From Lingula anatina (lineage: Eukaryota; Brachiopoda; Lingulata; Lingulida; Lingulidae): DNA of 64,000 nucleotides. The notes beneath the pieces were generated by a model, which was not told where the DNA came from, did not search any database, and saw nothing but the letters and a program-made list of their open reading frames with translations. The position numbers were made by a program, and so were the translations under genes. The DNA lies in contig NW_019775404.1 of assembly GCF_001039355.2 (NCBI RefSeq), positions 337,968-401,967 on the forward strand, given 5' to 3'. Of the stretch, positions 1 to 13,451 are shown piece after piece; the stretch's first letter is position 1, and each line of letters opens with the position of its first letter.

Positions 1-2229
1 ACGCGCAAAACGTTACCTACTCGTCATGGACATGCCACATTGTTAACCTTTTCGAACAGTATTAGTCTTAAAAGCAATTGGTTCTGCTATGATATAAACC
101 AAGTTGTTACATTCTAGCTATTTACGACACCCTTATCACGTTTCATTTTCTGATAATTCCTGCTTTAGTTATTTAACAATGTAACTTTATTAACTGCTGA
201 ATGTGACAATAGTTTAATCAATTATGACATTTTGTTGTTGGGCGTGGTCTTTCTAGTTCTCCTTGAACTGCTCTTATCAATCTACGCATCAAGCCACGAA
301 TCCACCCGAACTATTTCAAACATACCGCTCTGAGTCTAATTTCTCTTGAACTTTGTTAATCGACAGAAAAAAGAGGATATCGACGTTAGGCGTTAGGCGC
401 TGAAATGGAAACTATTCACGTTTCATTTTCATAAGCGTATAACTTACAAATTCAACATAATTCAAGACAATGTACAACACTTACAATCATATTAAACAAA
501 AGTCACTTTAATAATATATTTAAATTCTTTTACAGTGAAAATAAATATTGCACCAATTTTCAGTTTCGTAAAAAATGAGATCGCGTGAATCTATAAACAA
601 TTTTCATTTTTCTGATAACAGTTTAACATAAAAAGAATCATAATTCTGACAAGAAATTATTTTATACTTTGTACAACGAATAAATGCTACGACATGAAAA
701 GTGATGCCATAGACTAGACTAGACTGTATAGCTATTTACATGCCCATGTGGGTTCGTTAAGTTGCGAAAGCGACTTTACAAAACAAAACGCAGGTAAACC
801 AAGTTCGACCTAGTTCCGCCTGCACTGGCTTCTAAAGTAAATATTACACAATAAATGAACTTTGGGCTGCACCAAACAAAAGTTTACGTATAAAATTCAG
901 TTCTTATATACTGTCTTCATCCAGTGAGACCAAACGAATAATGAATAGCAATATATATCATGCTATTCGAGATCATTGTGAAAATACTGTCAAGTTCAAC
1001 AAGGACTATTTTGACAGTCTTGCGGCCCTGGGAAATGAACGCACCTCCTCGATAGAAAGTTTATCAAAACGAGCCTCTTGACAAAATGGGCTGTTTGCCA
1101 AACGACAACACTATTATTCCAACAGGTGAATTGCGAATTGGTTTTAATGTCGTGACCGGACTGTCAGATCCTTTGACTTGGAGAGACAGCGTAGCACTAA
1201 TTTCTTTTTTCACCACACCACTTGCAGTACGTTTTTTTCCCTCGGGATTTTATTGCAGCACTGATTGTCAATTGTCATGTTAGATTAGTTGTAGAAGTGT
1301 CCTGTTGACAGTGTGCCAACTCGCAGCCTGACCCCATGTCCCCAATTAGAGTTAACCTACAAATACAAAAATAGACGCCATGGTAAAATCTACATGAAAC
1401 ATATTTGATTGAGCATTTTCATCTCGGTGCTGGTATTGACATTGAAGAAAACCTGCTCTGTCATGTTTTCTGAAAGCTAGACAAAAAGTCAAGGTCGCCG
1501 TTTTCTACCATTTATAATCATCAACGTAGCAAGTTTCTAACAAAGCGGGGGGTAACGTCAAGACCTTCGTCATTACTTTTCACAAATAAAGCCGCGAAAC
1601 TGAGAGTTGATTTAATGCAAACATGTGTCATATCATTTACGCTGTCGCGTGGCCCTGGTTCACGGCTCGACGACGTGGTAATGTTTACAAACATTGGCAC
1701 GTGGCCAGTGGAAGGGAGATGTGTTATTTTTAGACGAGCGCGCTACGTTTTCTGGTTCATAGATTTGCTGTGAATACCCTTTGTTTAAGGGCTGTGTTTG
1801 TCAATTTCCTATTTTTCTGGAACTCGTTCTGGTGCCATCCAAGTTAGTGCCAGTTCGTCGGGTGTATTGTCATTGAAGAATGGTTCTGTGTCGAGACCAC
1901 AATGGATTCATGAAGTACATTGAGTAATAAGTATTGTCATAGTAAAATAGCCCTACACGGACTATGGCAGGATGACAAACCGTTTACCAGGATGGCCTTA
2001 TGTTGCTATGACAAGGAAACAGACTTACACGCGGGACTTTTTTCATTGTTTTTGGAGCATATTTGTTAGCCTCCCATATATACCTGTTTATTTGTAAGCA
2101 GGCCCTGTCAATTTGCGATAGAACGCCCTCTTTAATATTGACACTTTTTAAATTTTATTAGATACATTTATATTATAAGTAAAAATAACAATATGACATA
2201 ATTCTTACCTGAATTCCAATGGGATTACA
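1..2229. other. Gene-poor region, no feature recognised
   Basis: I find no convincing exon on either strand. The longest open frame (1086-1283, plus) is 65 codons with no domain, no flanking splice sites and no similarity I recognise. A splice-donor-like site on the minus strand near 2211 lies just past the stop of the BH3 ORF and could mark an intron in its 3' UTR, so part of this region may be untranslated exon or intron of that gene. Confidence 0.5.
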
Positions 2230-2511
2230 TCATCTGAACATAAATTGAATATACACCCGTAATATGTGCTTGAACAACACAGTCTTGTCCTCGAGGTAAA
2301 AAATACAACGCCAGTCAGCGAAGAAATTTGTCCATCGAATTTTATGAGACAGTGTCATCTCTTTATCCAGGTCATCTCCTATTGTACGCAGTCTCTCTGC
2401 CACCTCGCGTAAGTGTTCTTGGAAAGCAGGTGACAATTTATTCTCTCGTTGCCCGTCACTGTCGGAGGTGCTCATAGAGCCTTCTCGGCTGTCTGAATTT
2501 TCCCTTGACAT
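2230..2511 (-). CDS. Small BH3-only-like protein (BIM/BIK type), 93 aa
   Basis: The frame from ATG 2511 to the TGA at 2230 encodes 93 residues. Residues 1-27 are Ser/Asp/Glu rich. Residues 34-49 read LREVAERLRTIGDDLD, which fits the BH3 pattern: hydrophobic positions L34/V37, L41, I44, L48 with the invariant G45-D46 pair. In the BCL2 family this helix binds the groove of pro-survival proteins and starts mitochondrial apoptosis. No BH1 or BH2 motif follows. The last 18 residues (KTVLFKHILRVYIQFMFR) are basic and hydrophobic, resembling the mitochondrial tail of BIM. An upstream GTG-started extension in the same frame is unlikely to be used. No other exon was found; a possible donor (GTAAGAAT) beyond the stop may give an intron in the 3' UTR. 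The BH3 match is seen directly; function and family are inference from a short motif. Confidence 0.5.
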   Translation of the reverse strand: MSRENSDSREGSMSTSDSDGQRENKLSPAFQEHLREVAERLRTIGDDLDKEMTLSHKIRWTNFFADWRCIFYLEDKTVLFKHILRVYIQFMFR

Positions 2512-5500
2512 GTTGAGAAAGAGATATTGAATCAACTATGGAGGTGTATCTAATGGCCTGTGTATCTTCAGTCTATCATAGTCCTATCTCGCTGTCATAT
2601 TCTTTCACCAGTGTGTATAATCTTATTTCTAACCAGAAACATTTGGATCACCTTTGTTTATAGCGCGAGTCCAGACCTGCGAATCTCATTGGTCGAAATA
2701 GCGCATGACTGCGCGAATACGACTGGCAAAAGTCCAGGGACTCCACGTGCTTTTGTTTGCATTTTGTTAGGGGGTTTTTGCGAGGTCGAGTGAGAATGGG
2801 TTCCGTCACGAACATTTTCTGGGGGTATTTCCATTTTCTTAATAATTTTATTAGCGTTATGCAATCCGTTTTTTTTTTTTTTTTTTTTTTCAAAAGTAAA
2901 TTTAGCCGTCTCTCGCATCCCATATAGGTATTGTCAGGTGAAAATGATATCCTTCGTTGTTCTTATCACAAGGTCACACAGCACGATGCACGCACAAGGT
3001 AAAGCGAATCATTGTGCCCCGTTAAGATATATTAAGGTTAACTTTTGATTAGGACAACCACTTATGTATGTTTTGGCGTGCTTTCGTTTCGGATCAAGTA
3101 GATTGAAATTGTTTTTAAAAAATGGGCGGGGTGTGGGGTGGGTATTTTCATATTATGTAGGTTTCCTAACTAGTTTGAATTGGTACACCATTTGTTCAAC
3201 ATCGAAATACTTAGTAAAAATCTAAGATTTCCAGGAAAAATAAGATAAAGTTAAGGAATAACTCTGTGGCTCGTTAAATGACAAGAAATGCAAGTATATT
3301 GGGTTAAAATGTTACATATCAATTCGTTGTTGTGTTGAGCAAACATACTGTAGTTTTATGTTGAGGACTCTTTTAACGTTGTGTAATACAGGTTTTATCG
3401 AACGTTACTTTTATTGAAGATATCTAACAGTTCATGGTAAGTTTTCAAAATCTTACATCGCTAAAACTATCCAGCATGCCAAAATGGTTTAGATCAATTC
3501 GTTATTGTATTAAGCTAGACATATTCTTATTAGATGACTCTAGTTTTTATTGCGAATTGATTAGTATTGAGCGGGTAGCCATGGTCGATATGGCGGGAGT
3601 CAGCGTGCAGGGATTACAACGTCTTACGGTCGCCCTGACCAAACATAACGACTGTTGCTATTTCCCCGTGGGGCACAAAACGCCTGAAATTTGGACTGCG
3701 ATACCGAACAGAGTTGAGCGAGTAATCGAATTTTATCTATTTCATAATTGCTTTTATCTAGTATGAATTTTCTGGAGCCATAGAGAGACTTATTTCTTTG
3801 AAATTGAGATATCTGTTCTTTGTTTCAGTGGTTAAATGTCTACAAAAATCATTTTCGAACTTGGTGCAAATTTGTTTGTCTTCATGTTCTTCGTCTTGTT
3901 AGCGTCAGTCTCAGCAGAAACATGAAAAACATCCAGCCAGACAAACACAGATCTAGAGGAATTCACTGATACGAATATTTAATTTCCATTTATTAATTAA
4001 TCTATATTTATTTATTCATTTATTTATTTGTCATTGTCAAATTAAATGGAATTCATGTACTCTAATGAAGTGCAATAAGTGCGTAAGTACAAAAGATTTA
4101 GACAGAAAGAAAGAAAGAAAAGAAAAGAAAGGGGGAAAATGTTGATCGTTCTGTTCCATTCGTACTCGTAATAATATCAAAGCATACGGGTCGTGAACCC
4201 TTTATTATTCAAGTCAGGTCGCCAGTATTGACGCTTCATCAGATGTTGAACTGGCTGAGGCTATTGTTATTTTCTCGGAAATGTTGAATAGTGCTTGTCT
4301 CCCTGCAGCATACATCACACGAATATAGACGTAAGGACAAAACAAAACATTTTGTTTTATTCTACCACAATTGAGATAAAGCATCAAGGACCAAATAAAG
4401 AAAAAGATTCGAAAATGTTACCGAACTCGCTTTGAGCGTGTTAGCGTGCTTGCCGTTTTATTATTATTGACGTACGTTCGGGAAATGGATTTAAAAGGCG
4501 TTTTCGCTTATCGAAATTTACCATGTATTTTAAAAAGTGCGAATTAGGATTCTGCGTTTTTGTTTTAAGCCTACATGAAAGGAAGCCTTATTATACTGGG
4601 ATCAAGTGCCTTTTGGGATATTGGGAATTAATGATAAAATGAAGCAAGTTAAGCAAAAATAAAGTGATGTGCGATATAAATGCTCTCATGTAAACCCTAT
4701 ACCAAACTATAAGAGATGATGTTATGTAGACGCAATAAGGGATTAATACATAAGCATCCATATGCAAATTAAGATAAAAGGACGTAGAGATAAGCTTATG
4801 CACACAAGTGGTGTTCAAATTCAAAAAAAGCCTCCATATGTTAATGTGTTGGGTGCATGCAAACACGGATTGCGTGTAAATGTAGACGAAATATCAATCT
4901 CTAGAAACATTACAATACATCCCAGAATACTGCAAACGATCGTGGCTTTCCACGTGGGCCAATGCATACATGTCTTGTAAACGTGTCTGAGAGTAAATGC
5001 GAGAAATATGAGAATAGAATTTAAAAGCCAGACACTTTGGCAGAGTTTTTATTCCGTAGCAGTCGAGTAGTTACAGATTGTTTATCATTACTTAGTTGTT
5101 GTTTTTTTTTTATTTTTTTTATTTTTTATTTTTATTTTTATATATATTCAGACAGCAGAGTTAAAAAACGACTTTGTCCTATTTATACCAGTAAAACGAT
5201 TTACCACTCTTCGGGTCGGGGAAAAAACGTAGGTCTACGGGAGTTTTGCTCGGGTGAATCTCAAAATTGTTTGACAAATATTTTTAAGAAATATTTTCTG
5301 AAAATGTTCACACGACAAATTTTATGACAATTAGGAGAAAATAATCGGTCAAACAAAACCATAAAAATGTGAAATAGAACATTTGTTTGATGTGTAGAAT
5401 TATCAAAAGGAAATCTGCTGTACAAAATGCATGGTTTTATTTTGGATTTTTTTTTACAATCTTTAGATGCCCATTTTTCTCTTAAAACATCGCTGTCTGA

Positions 5501-7545
5501 ATTTTGACAAATTCGAGATATCTAGCCTTTAGAAAAAATTCAAATAAAAACTAAATATAAAAACAGTTGTTAAGTATGTAAACTTTCACGCCAATCAACA
5601 CACATAAAAGATCAAGCATAAAGCATGACTACTGCAATATCATATGCGCAAAAATATTATCTTTTGAGCAGAAACGTTTGTAATAATGTCAAGACAGCTT
5701 TAGATCTATTGAGTAATAATATGTATCATAAATCAAAGAAAGAAAAAGAAAACTTGTGGAATTCAGAAGAAATGTTCGTTTCCTCTTATTTCAACCGTGT
5801 TAATATGTTCATCTATCATACTTGATACGTATAGATTTTTAAAAATGCGTTGACTAGCTTAAGAAAAAGAAGATAATTTTAAAACTTAGTAAAACGTCCT
5901 AACTGCGTATTAAGTTCCATATCATGAATATCAGCAGGGTTGCAAAAGTCGAGACGAAATTATTTCCACAGACGTTAAAATCAGCGTAAGAAATAAAACA
6001 GAAACATTAATGTCCAGAATAAGAAGACCTCATGCCAGACTTTTTTTTATAGACACGAGTAACAAATATTTATGGATAAAGTGGTGATCTGATGTTCGCC
6101 TGCTTGGAGCTTGCGTGCAGGTTCTTGGGTTTTCGTTTGTGACAATTAGAATCCACACTTTTAAGGTTGTGTTCGTGTAACACTTCATGGGCACTCAAAA
6201 CGTTTACTGGAAAGGGGGCATTGGCCGCTGTAGATAATGCTTGTTCGCATTTTCAGCAAATTAACTGTTTGCGTTACTAGCGCGGAATGTCACTAAAAGC
6301 ATGCGGGAATGGGCATTTGAGGCGAAAACGCGACCTACGGCGCAAAAAAAAAAAAAAAAAAATCAAGACGGTATTTTATCGAAAAATATTCACACAATAA
6401 TACATGTTACATTTAAAAGACTGGCACTTAATCGAAACTCTAAATTTACAATGAGGTATTTGGATAAATCCCAAATAAAATCGTTCTTGTACAGATGAAG
6501 TCTGTCGACTCTTGGGAGCGCTCCTGGTTGCAGTGTTGGTTGCCGTTTCACCAAAAATGCCGAATTTCTTCAATAAATCCGTTCCAACAATACTTACTCG
6601 TTTTCATTCATGTAAAAATTTATTTTTCAAAATCCAGGATGATCAGAATTGTTTTAGTGGCATGTTGTCAATAAATGCAACTATATCATACAGGATATTT
6701 ATCATTATTTAAACACCACACAAAGTATATAAATTTCAAAATACTTAAGATATCCTGTTTAAAGGACAAACTAAGATTATGATCCTTCGTTATTTTAATA
6801 ATGCATCTTAAATATTTAACGTGTAACAATAGTTAAGTCCAGTACGCACATCATCGTAACTGAGTCACGATGCCCAGCAAACCCTTAAAGGTATTTTAAT
6901 TATGCCCCACTCCTTTTTTAATGTGCTCTTTTCTAACTGGTGCCTTTTGCAGTTATTAAAGATTAACAATGTTATCATAATAATTTGGCACAAGGAAGAT
7001 ATATAATTTATAAAGTAAATTACCTTGTGAATGTCTTACAGTGATTATTTTTAATCTAATGTGCATAAACACTCACCCACATCTTTTCATTACACATATA
7101 TATATTACATATACATAAATTGGACCCTATTGATCACAAGATAAAAATCTTTTATCATTTAAATACAAGCTGGAGAAAACATGTTTTATCCCATAACCTT
7201 ATTGATTTTTAACCACAGCAGATGTAACAGGTACTTTTCCTCCTGCGAACACTATCCACTCAATAACAATAATCTGTGTACATTTGACCTTACCATAAGG
7301 ACATCTATAAGTATAGGATGTTGTATCAATTAGTGGTCATGTTACACAGTATGTGACCCCATGCCCTGGCCTCACCTTAATACATAACACATCGCTAGTC
7401 CAATTAGCACCTTTTCTGATGGAGAAAAAGCAGTCTCTAATCTTGTCCTCACGGGGTAAATTACTTTGACCCCAATATGATCTGACAGTAATTTGAAAAC
7501 AAGTTATTCTTTTTTAAACAAATTATTCTTTATATATATATGTCA
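2512..7545. other. Non-coding region with low-complexity runs
   Basis: No supported gene. Open frames here (for example 3434-3766 plus, 4591-4866 minus, 6512-6712 plus) have no domains, no paired splice sites and AT-driven composition. Low-complexity tracts include poly-T near 2870-2890, AAAG-rich sequence near 4107-4130, T-rich sequence at 5100-5145 and poly-A at 6343-6361. Confidence 0.5.
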
Positions 7546-7547
7546 CA

Positions 7548-7628
<81 letters not shown>
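7546..7628. repeat. (TA)n microsatellite
   Basis: About 80 bp of almost pure TA dinucleotides, with shorter TA tracts just upstream. Confidence 0.95.
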
Positions 7629-7631
<3 letters not shown>

Positions 7632-7835
7632 CCTTTTGGAACTTCTGTGAAAAACAACTGTAGTCATGCAAGGTAACTGGCTTATTGTATAACACTTTAT
7701 TTTTGCGGACTTGGGTTCTTGTTGATCATCTTGCCTGTTTTTGTTTTTATTTTGCTGAAATAAGCATTACGGACCAGAGTCCATAGGTGGTAGACCAAAA
7801 CATTTGACTGATGTTATTTAATCTCTTAGTAAAAA

Positions 7836-10800
7836 ATAATTCTATTTTATCATCCTAATAAGAGACCATGTAAAAGCTCTTTCATAGTATTGAAGAAAAT
7901 ATTACATAATAATAATAATAATAATAATAATGATAATAATAATAATAATGCACAATCAGTTAATACTGCTAATGAAAGTTAAATAAAATGCTAACACACA
8001 TGAAAAATAACTCTATCTGTTCCTATCAGTAGGTGACGTTTGTCAAAAAAAATCAATGTTTGGCGGAAAAGAGCTTCGTATAAAGAAGACAAGACCAGAT
8101 AATGAGGCATCAAGGTGTACCACTGTGTCATGCCAACTTGTTATAAATATCACAAAGTTGCCAATCATCACTGCAGATAAATCCATTACTTCACTTTTTG
8201 CCAAAAGGTTAACCTTTACAAACCAGGCTTGAATAAAGACCACTTGCTGAATTCCCTTGTGGATATTTCTAACATAATTCTAGGTGAGATGATATTATTT
8301 CTGCCACAAAACAAACCACTAATATGTGACAAAAGGTTAAATGGATTTTCCAGGCTGCAGAAATTTGAGCCAAGCCAGCCTGGAAGCACAGCTTGAAGTG
8401 AAGACATGCAGAAATAGAAGAATCAGAATAACCGTGAAAGGTTTTTGTAAGTCCTAAGGTCCAAGCTTTGATGGTTGTTGACCATTATTTCAAACTAAGT
8501 TCATCCATTCACACACTTGTGCAGGGAAAGTTGCACATGTGCCAGCATATCTACAGCAACACAAAGATTTGGACTAGGTCTTGTGCATTGACAAGGCAAA
8601 TATAAAATCTTTTCGGTGCTTTTAATTTTTCTCCCTTTTTGCCTCACAAGTTTGTCTACGGTCTAAGAGAAATGTTTTTCTTTTTCTTTACATAGTTTGA
8701 AAAACTATCGATAGCTCTTTAAAAATTAGTTAAAATTACAATTATATGATCTCCTCTCCTAATTTCAGACCTTCTCATTAAAAAATTAATAAATTTGAAA
8801 AAAATTCTCTCATTCCTTACTTGCAATACAAGTTGCTCTTTTTTACTTAAAGGTATTTTCTGTACATTAACATATCCTGAGAAGCTACAGATTTTTTTCC
8901 TGATTCAGACCTTAAAAATGATAAACCCCTCAAATTTAAGTACCTGATGTCAATATTTCCTCCTGAAATGTACAGGAAGACATGGTGGTCTAAATGACTG
9001 GCCAGTCGTTTGAAACTAAATCATTTAATTTGAAATGATATAAAACACCAAATCCAAGTGAAGGGAAGGGCTGCACAATGATTCGTGAGTGGGAGAAAAT
9101 TGCTTATCTTTTCATGGAAAATAATTTTTGGTGGGGAAAATCCCAGACAGGACACCTTTAATTTAGTTTCTTTGAAATATAAAACATTCTAATTAGCAAA
9201 GATGTCTCCCATGGGAATCCAGATATTCTTGCACTGGATTGCATGGTACAGGAACTCTTCACCTTGACCTTGTTCCCGGTCAGCCCAGTTTCTGGACAGC
9301 CCATAGTTGACCCAGGTGCGCTTGACATTGACCGCAGACGTGTATTCCACAAACTTCGACCCCTCAGCCGAGCCAAAATACCACACCGACTGGATGTCTT
9401 GGTGCTCAGTGAGGTACTTGGTGAGATGATCGCGGTCTCCAGTGATGATATTAACTACCCCACCTGGCAGGTCAGATGTATCAAACACCTGAGGATTAGG
9501 AAAATAACAGTCATTTTGTTATAAATAAAAAAAATGCATTACTCACCACGATCTTACCACAATTACCTTGGAGAAATGGGGTTAACAGTGTGTGTTAGCA
9601 TGTATCACAGCATGCCCCAGTGTAAAATTGTCTCCCGCAGCAAGCATGAAACAATAAGGACTGCATGTGTCATACTGGTCACCACAGAGCATGGTACTTG
9701 ACACCTTAGTCCAATAATATTCTTATTCACCTGATAAAGGTTACGATGAGGTGACAGGGATATTTGAGTCTAAAATCACAAAATGCACAGCGGAAACCAG
9801 CAAAGCAAGATTGACTTAAATACGCAATATTAAAAACCACACAAGCTTTTCCCTGATTCAGGTTACACGCTGTATGCTGGATGCCAATCTCACGCCAGCT
9901 CACCTGATACAAGTCCAGGGCTGACAGGGGATACTTCTCGCTTGGCAAAATAACAATGCAATTTCCACGGATAACTGCTGGAGCAAACAAGGACACAAAA
10001 CCCAGCAGAGGATACTCATCAGGGCAAGCTATGCCAATGACACCCACTGGTTCATGAATCTTTACTGTGCAACCATACAGGGTGGTTTCCTGAAATATAC
10101 CATAATTTATACATTAGAAAAAAAAGAGCCAATAACAACATACATTACTTCTCTTTTATTCAGTTTTTTACAATATTTATCAATCAAGTAAAAAGAAAAA
10201 AAAACTTATTCTAAACAACATTTCTTTTCTGCAACAATATTTGCTGCCTAAAAAACTGATTCACTACTTAGAACCACATCTTTATGACAATAACCTCATC
10301 TCCCTGTGAAACAGTGAAAGAAGGTATTAGACAGAATGCACTACCTGCACAGTGCCTCCATACTTGTCACAATAGGCGCCCCAGTGGAAAAGCCTCTGTA
10401 TGGCCAGGTCCACCTCCTGCAGCCCCGCCTCCAGTTTCTGACCTGTCATACTGCAGATCCTCTGTGCCACCTCCTGGCGACGTAGCTCCAAGTTTTCCGC
10501 CATGTAGTAGACTATCTGGGCCCGGTTGTGTGCTGCTCGCTTGCCCCATCTATTATATATCAAAATCAACCCAATAAAATGTCTTGTGGATTTTTTTCCA
10601 ATTATCTGTTTCTGACATAACCATCAACTGCATTTTTTATGTTAAAAAAAGAAGAATGCATAAATACAAAATAAAACAAGTTTCAAATATGGTACAAGTT
10701 TAAAATATGGTTTAACATTACTGAGCTAGCTTAAGCTGGCAAACATACACCCCACTGATTGCATCAAGACTGAAAAGATAACAACTGATATCAGTCTAAA

Positions 10801-13248
10801 CCCTAATAAATGATCCTGTAAAACAAAGAAAAATATTTTAGCACAAATCAAGGCTACAATACAGGAGAATGTCTGTTTAAATTGCTTAAAAGGGTGTTAC
10901 ATTTGAAGCAGTGATTCCACGATTCAGAAGCCAATTTTCAAAGTAAACCTGTATGTCAGCTTTCCTGATGTCTCTACATGTACAAGCCTGGCTGGAAAAT
11001 AAAACTGAACTGTCAAATTTATTTGAAGACCAAACACTTCATTGCCTGCCAGTCCAGGGATTGGTTTAGGCATTAAGATTAAATTTACAATGTCAGAATT
11101 ATGTGATTTTGCATAAAACCTCTGTTGCTACATATGTAAATTCGCTGGCAGTGTCTGCTCTTAAAATTAAAATTTTGTCAAACAAAAATAAATTTTCAAA
11201 CACTAAAAAATGTCACCAAATACTGAAACATAGAATGCTAATCTGCATGTCAATCTCAAAGATTTTAGTCCTGGCAATTATACTACTGTCAGCTGAAATA
11301 ATGAACATCTTCCAAATTTATCACTGCATACAAAGAAACAACTCTAAATGAACAGAGAAACGTACCCTGGTGCTGCTTTATGTGCCACTTCCACTGCATT
11401 CCTGATGTCTTTCCTGTTCCCCTCACCCACATGAGCCAGCACTTTACCATTAGGACCCATTACTGGCCTGGCATAGGGAGCATCAGGGCGCTTCTGGGCA
11501 CCACCATAGTACATCTTATAGGTGCGGTCAATACTGAAAATTAAATTGTTCAGAGCCTGTCAAAAAATATCCATCTATGTGCATGTGTTCATGGTAAATA
11601 CTGCAAGATATCATTAATTTTTTAAATACTGCTATTGGAAGAATTTTTTAAATTGAGATTAGATATGTTATCAGTAGTTCCCATATTTCAACACTATTGA
11701 TAAACATTTTTATTTTTTTTGTGTGTGAAATTTCTGAATAACAAAATGCGAATGAAAAGGCTAATTAAAACCTTGTTATTGATTTCTAGATATCAGCATG
11801 AAAAGCTTGATGCCAAAAGGATGTCAACAACTTTTTTCAAATAGGTTCAAACTGAACTGGTCACAAGAGAAAATCATTAATATCTTGGGTCTTTGTAATT
11901 TAAAGTGATCTAATCATTAAGTGTAAAAACTATCTGACTGGCTCTTACAATTCCTCTTTTAATTTTAAAATTCACATTTTGTCTGCATCTTCCTGTCATT
12001 AATACAGGTTCTCCAATGTACTCATGTTCGTACGCTTGTTCTCAAATACACGCAAACGAAACCTGTGCAGTGGTGCATTTTACAGATATAAATAGGGTGG
12101 TAATCCATTAACAGATTAAATATCTTTTGTGGTTTTTATCATTGTTACCTTGCAGCACTTTCGTATCTATCAGCATGTAATGAAACAATGCATTCTGTTC
12201 ACTCAATCCATCACGACATTTGGAATGCTTTAACACAAAATATTCATACTTTCTTTTGTAAATATTACCAAGACCAATAATCCAAACCAGAGTTTTTTGG
12301 CAAATGAATTTTTTCTTCAAAGGTTAATCAGTGTGATATTTGAAACTAACCTTAGCCAGAAATATCAGGGTGCATTGCCCTTGCAAAGTTAATTATTGAG
12401 GGCTCTCAGCACCGACTTCCAATTATATATACTATTGTTCAAACACACACACAAACAAACACATAAACAAAAACACACACACAACCCTTATGACCACTTA
12501 TATTTGAAAAAAAAAATCAAATGCACTTACATGGTCAGTGTACCTATATTAATAAAATATATGACATCATGACTCCCTATTACATTTTTTAAACACAAAA
12601 AAAAGAGAAGCAAAACAAAATTAATTATCTCTTTACCCTTTCTGTCCAGTATTTAGGAAAATTCTGGACCTGACATATTATAAATAACTCAAAAAAACGT
12701 GAATATCACAAATCAATCTAAAACAACAATATCAAGTTCAGCAAAAATGTTAAACATAAAAAATTATCACTATAATAGTGCCTTTCCACAGAATCTCTCA
12801 TTCCCTCAAGATTTTTACATTCATGTTATAAGAAATATCATGTTAAAAAAAAGAAATGAACATCATTCTAATTTCTCTTAAGTTAACTGGTAATCATTTT
12901 TTAGTTAACTGACAAGACAAATAAAATCTTTGGCAGGGGGAAGGACAATACAAGATGGCTTTTTTTTTAAATGATATTCAGTTAAACAGCAGCAGTACCT
13001 GGGCAGTGTCACACCATCTGTTGTAATATCTGTGGAAGAATTGTTGGTGATGGTAGGCCTGGCTGCCAATGTAGCACCAAATGCCTTGTAGTCAATATCT
13101 CCAACCTCTGGCCTGGCTCTCTCCTCCCAGGCTGGTCTAGTGTACTCAAAAAAACCCTGGGGAAATGTGATTAATTCAGCCTTCCACAATGATCAATGAT
13201 AAAACAATGTTGTGGTAATCCCAAACATAATTTATGACAAGAGCATTT
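7836..13248. repeat. Left copy of a 5.4 kb duplicated segment (probable second haplotype)
   Basis: This stretch matches 13346-18760 from end to end in the same order, introns included, with scattered substitutions and small indels. It stops abruptly at the single n at 13249. The copy holds ALDH16A1 exons 10-14 only. Near-identity in introns, the n at the joint and the lack of exons 1-9 point to an alternative haplotype contig placed beside the primary one rather than to a gene duplication; this is inference. Confidence 0.85.
9189..13156 (-). CDS. ALDH16A1: ALDH16A1 partial copy, exons 10-14 only
   Basis: Exons by analogy with the complete gene: 12999-13156, 11366-11533, 10345-10549, 9904-10089 and 9189-9488 (stop at 9189). 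All splice sites and phases are the same as in the complete copy, and no frame is broken. They encode the linker and the second, degenerate aldehyde-dehydrogenase domain, ending in [10 protein letters not shown]. Coding differences from the other copy are few, for example GFFEY for GLFEY at the start of exon 10 and KAFGA for KTFGA. Exons 1-9 are missing because the segment ends at the n at 13249. It is best read as the other allele, not as a functional paralogue or pseudogene. Confidence 0.85.
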
Positions 13249-13345
13249 NATCGGCATCGGCATCGCCATCGCCATCGGCATCGGCATCGGCGACGACAGA
13301 CGCAGGTGATGGCAATATGTACAGACACATCTGTGTCTGTACATA
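13249..13345. other. Assembly joint: n, GCATCG-type minisatellite and short palindrome
   Basis: A single n at 13249 is followed by about 50 bp of repeated GGCATC/GCCATC units, then a near-perfect palindrome at 13317-13344 with 13-nt arms (ATGTACAGACACA) around TC. Neither duplicate contains this DNA, so it is a contig end or linker sequence. Confidence 0.75.
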
Positions 13346-13415
13346 ATAATTCTACTTTATCATCCTATTAAGAGACCATGTAAAAGCTCTTCCATAGTAT
13401 TGAAGAAATTATTAC

Positions 13416-13451
<36 letters not shown>

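Noticed and set aside
2648-2923. Two overlapping minus-strand ORFs starting with a poly-Lys run
   Set aside because: They run through a poly-T tract and have no recognised motif; likely part of the region upstream of the BH3 ORF.
3434-3766. 110-codon plus-strand ORF
   Set aside because: No domain, no splice or promoter context, and composition like its non-coding surroundings.
9189-13156. A real second ALDH16A1 gene or processed pseudogene
   Set aside because: Introns are kept and almost identical, the copy starts mid-gene, and an n marks the joint: a haplotype artefact explains it better.
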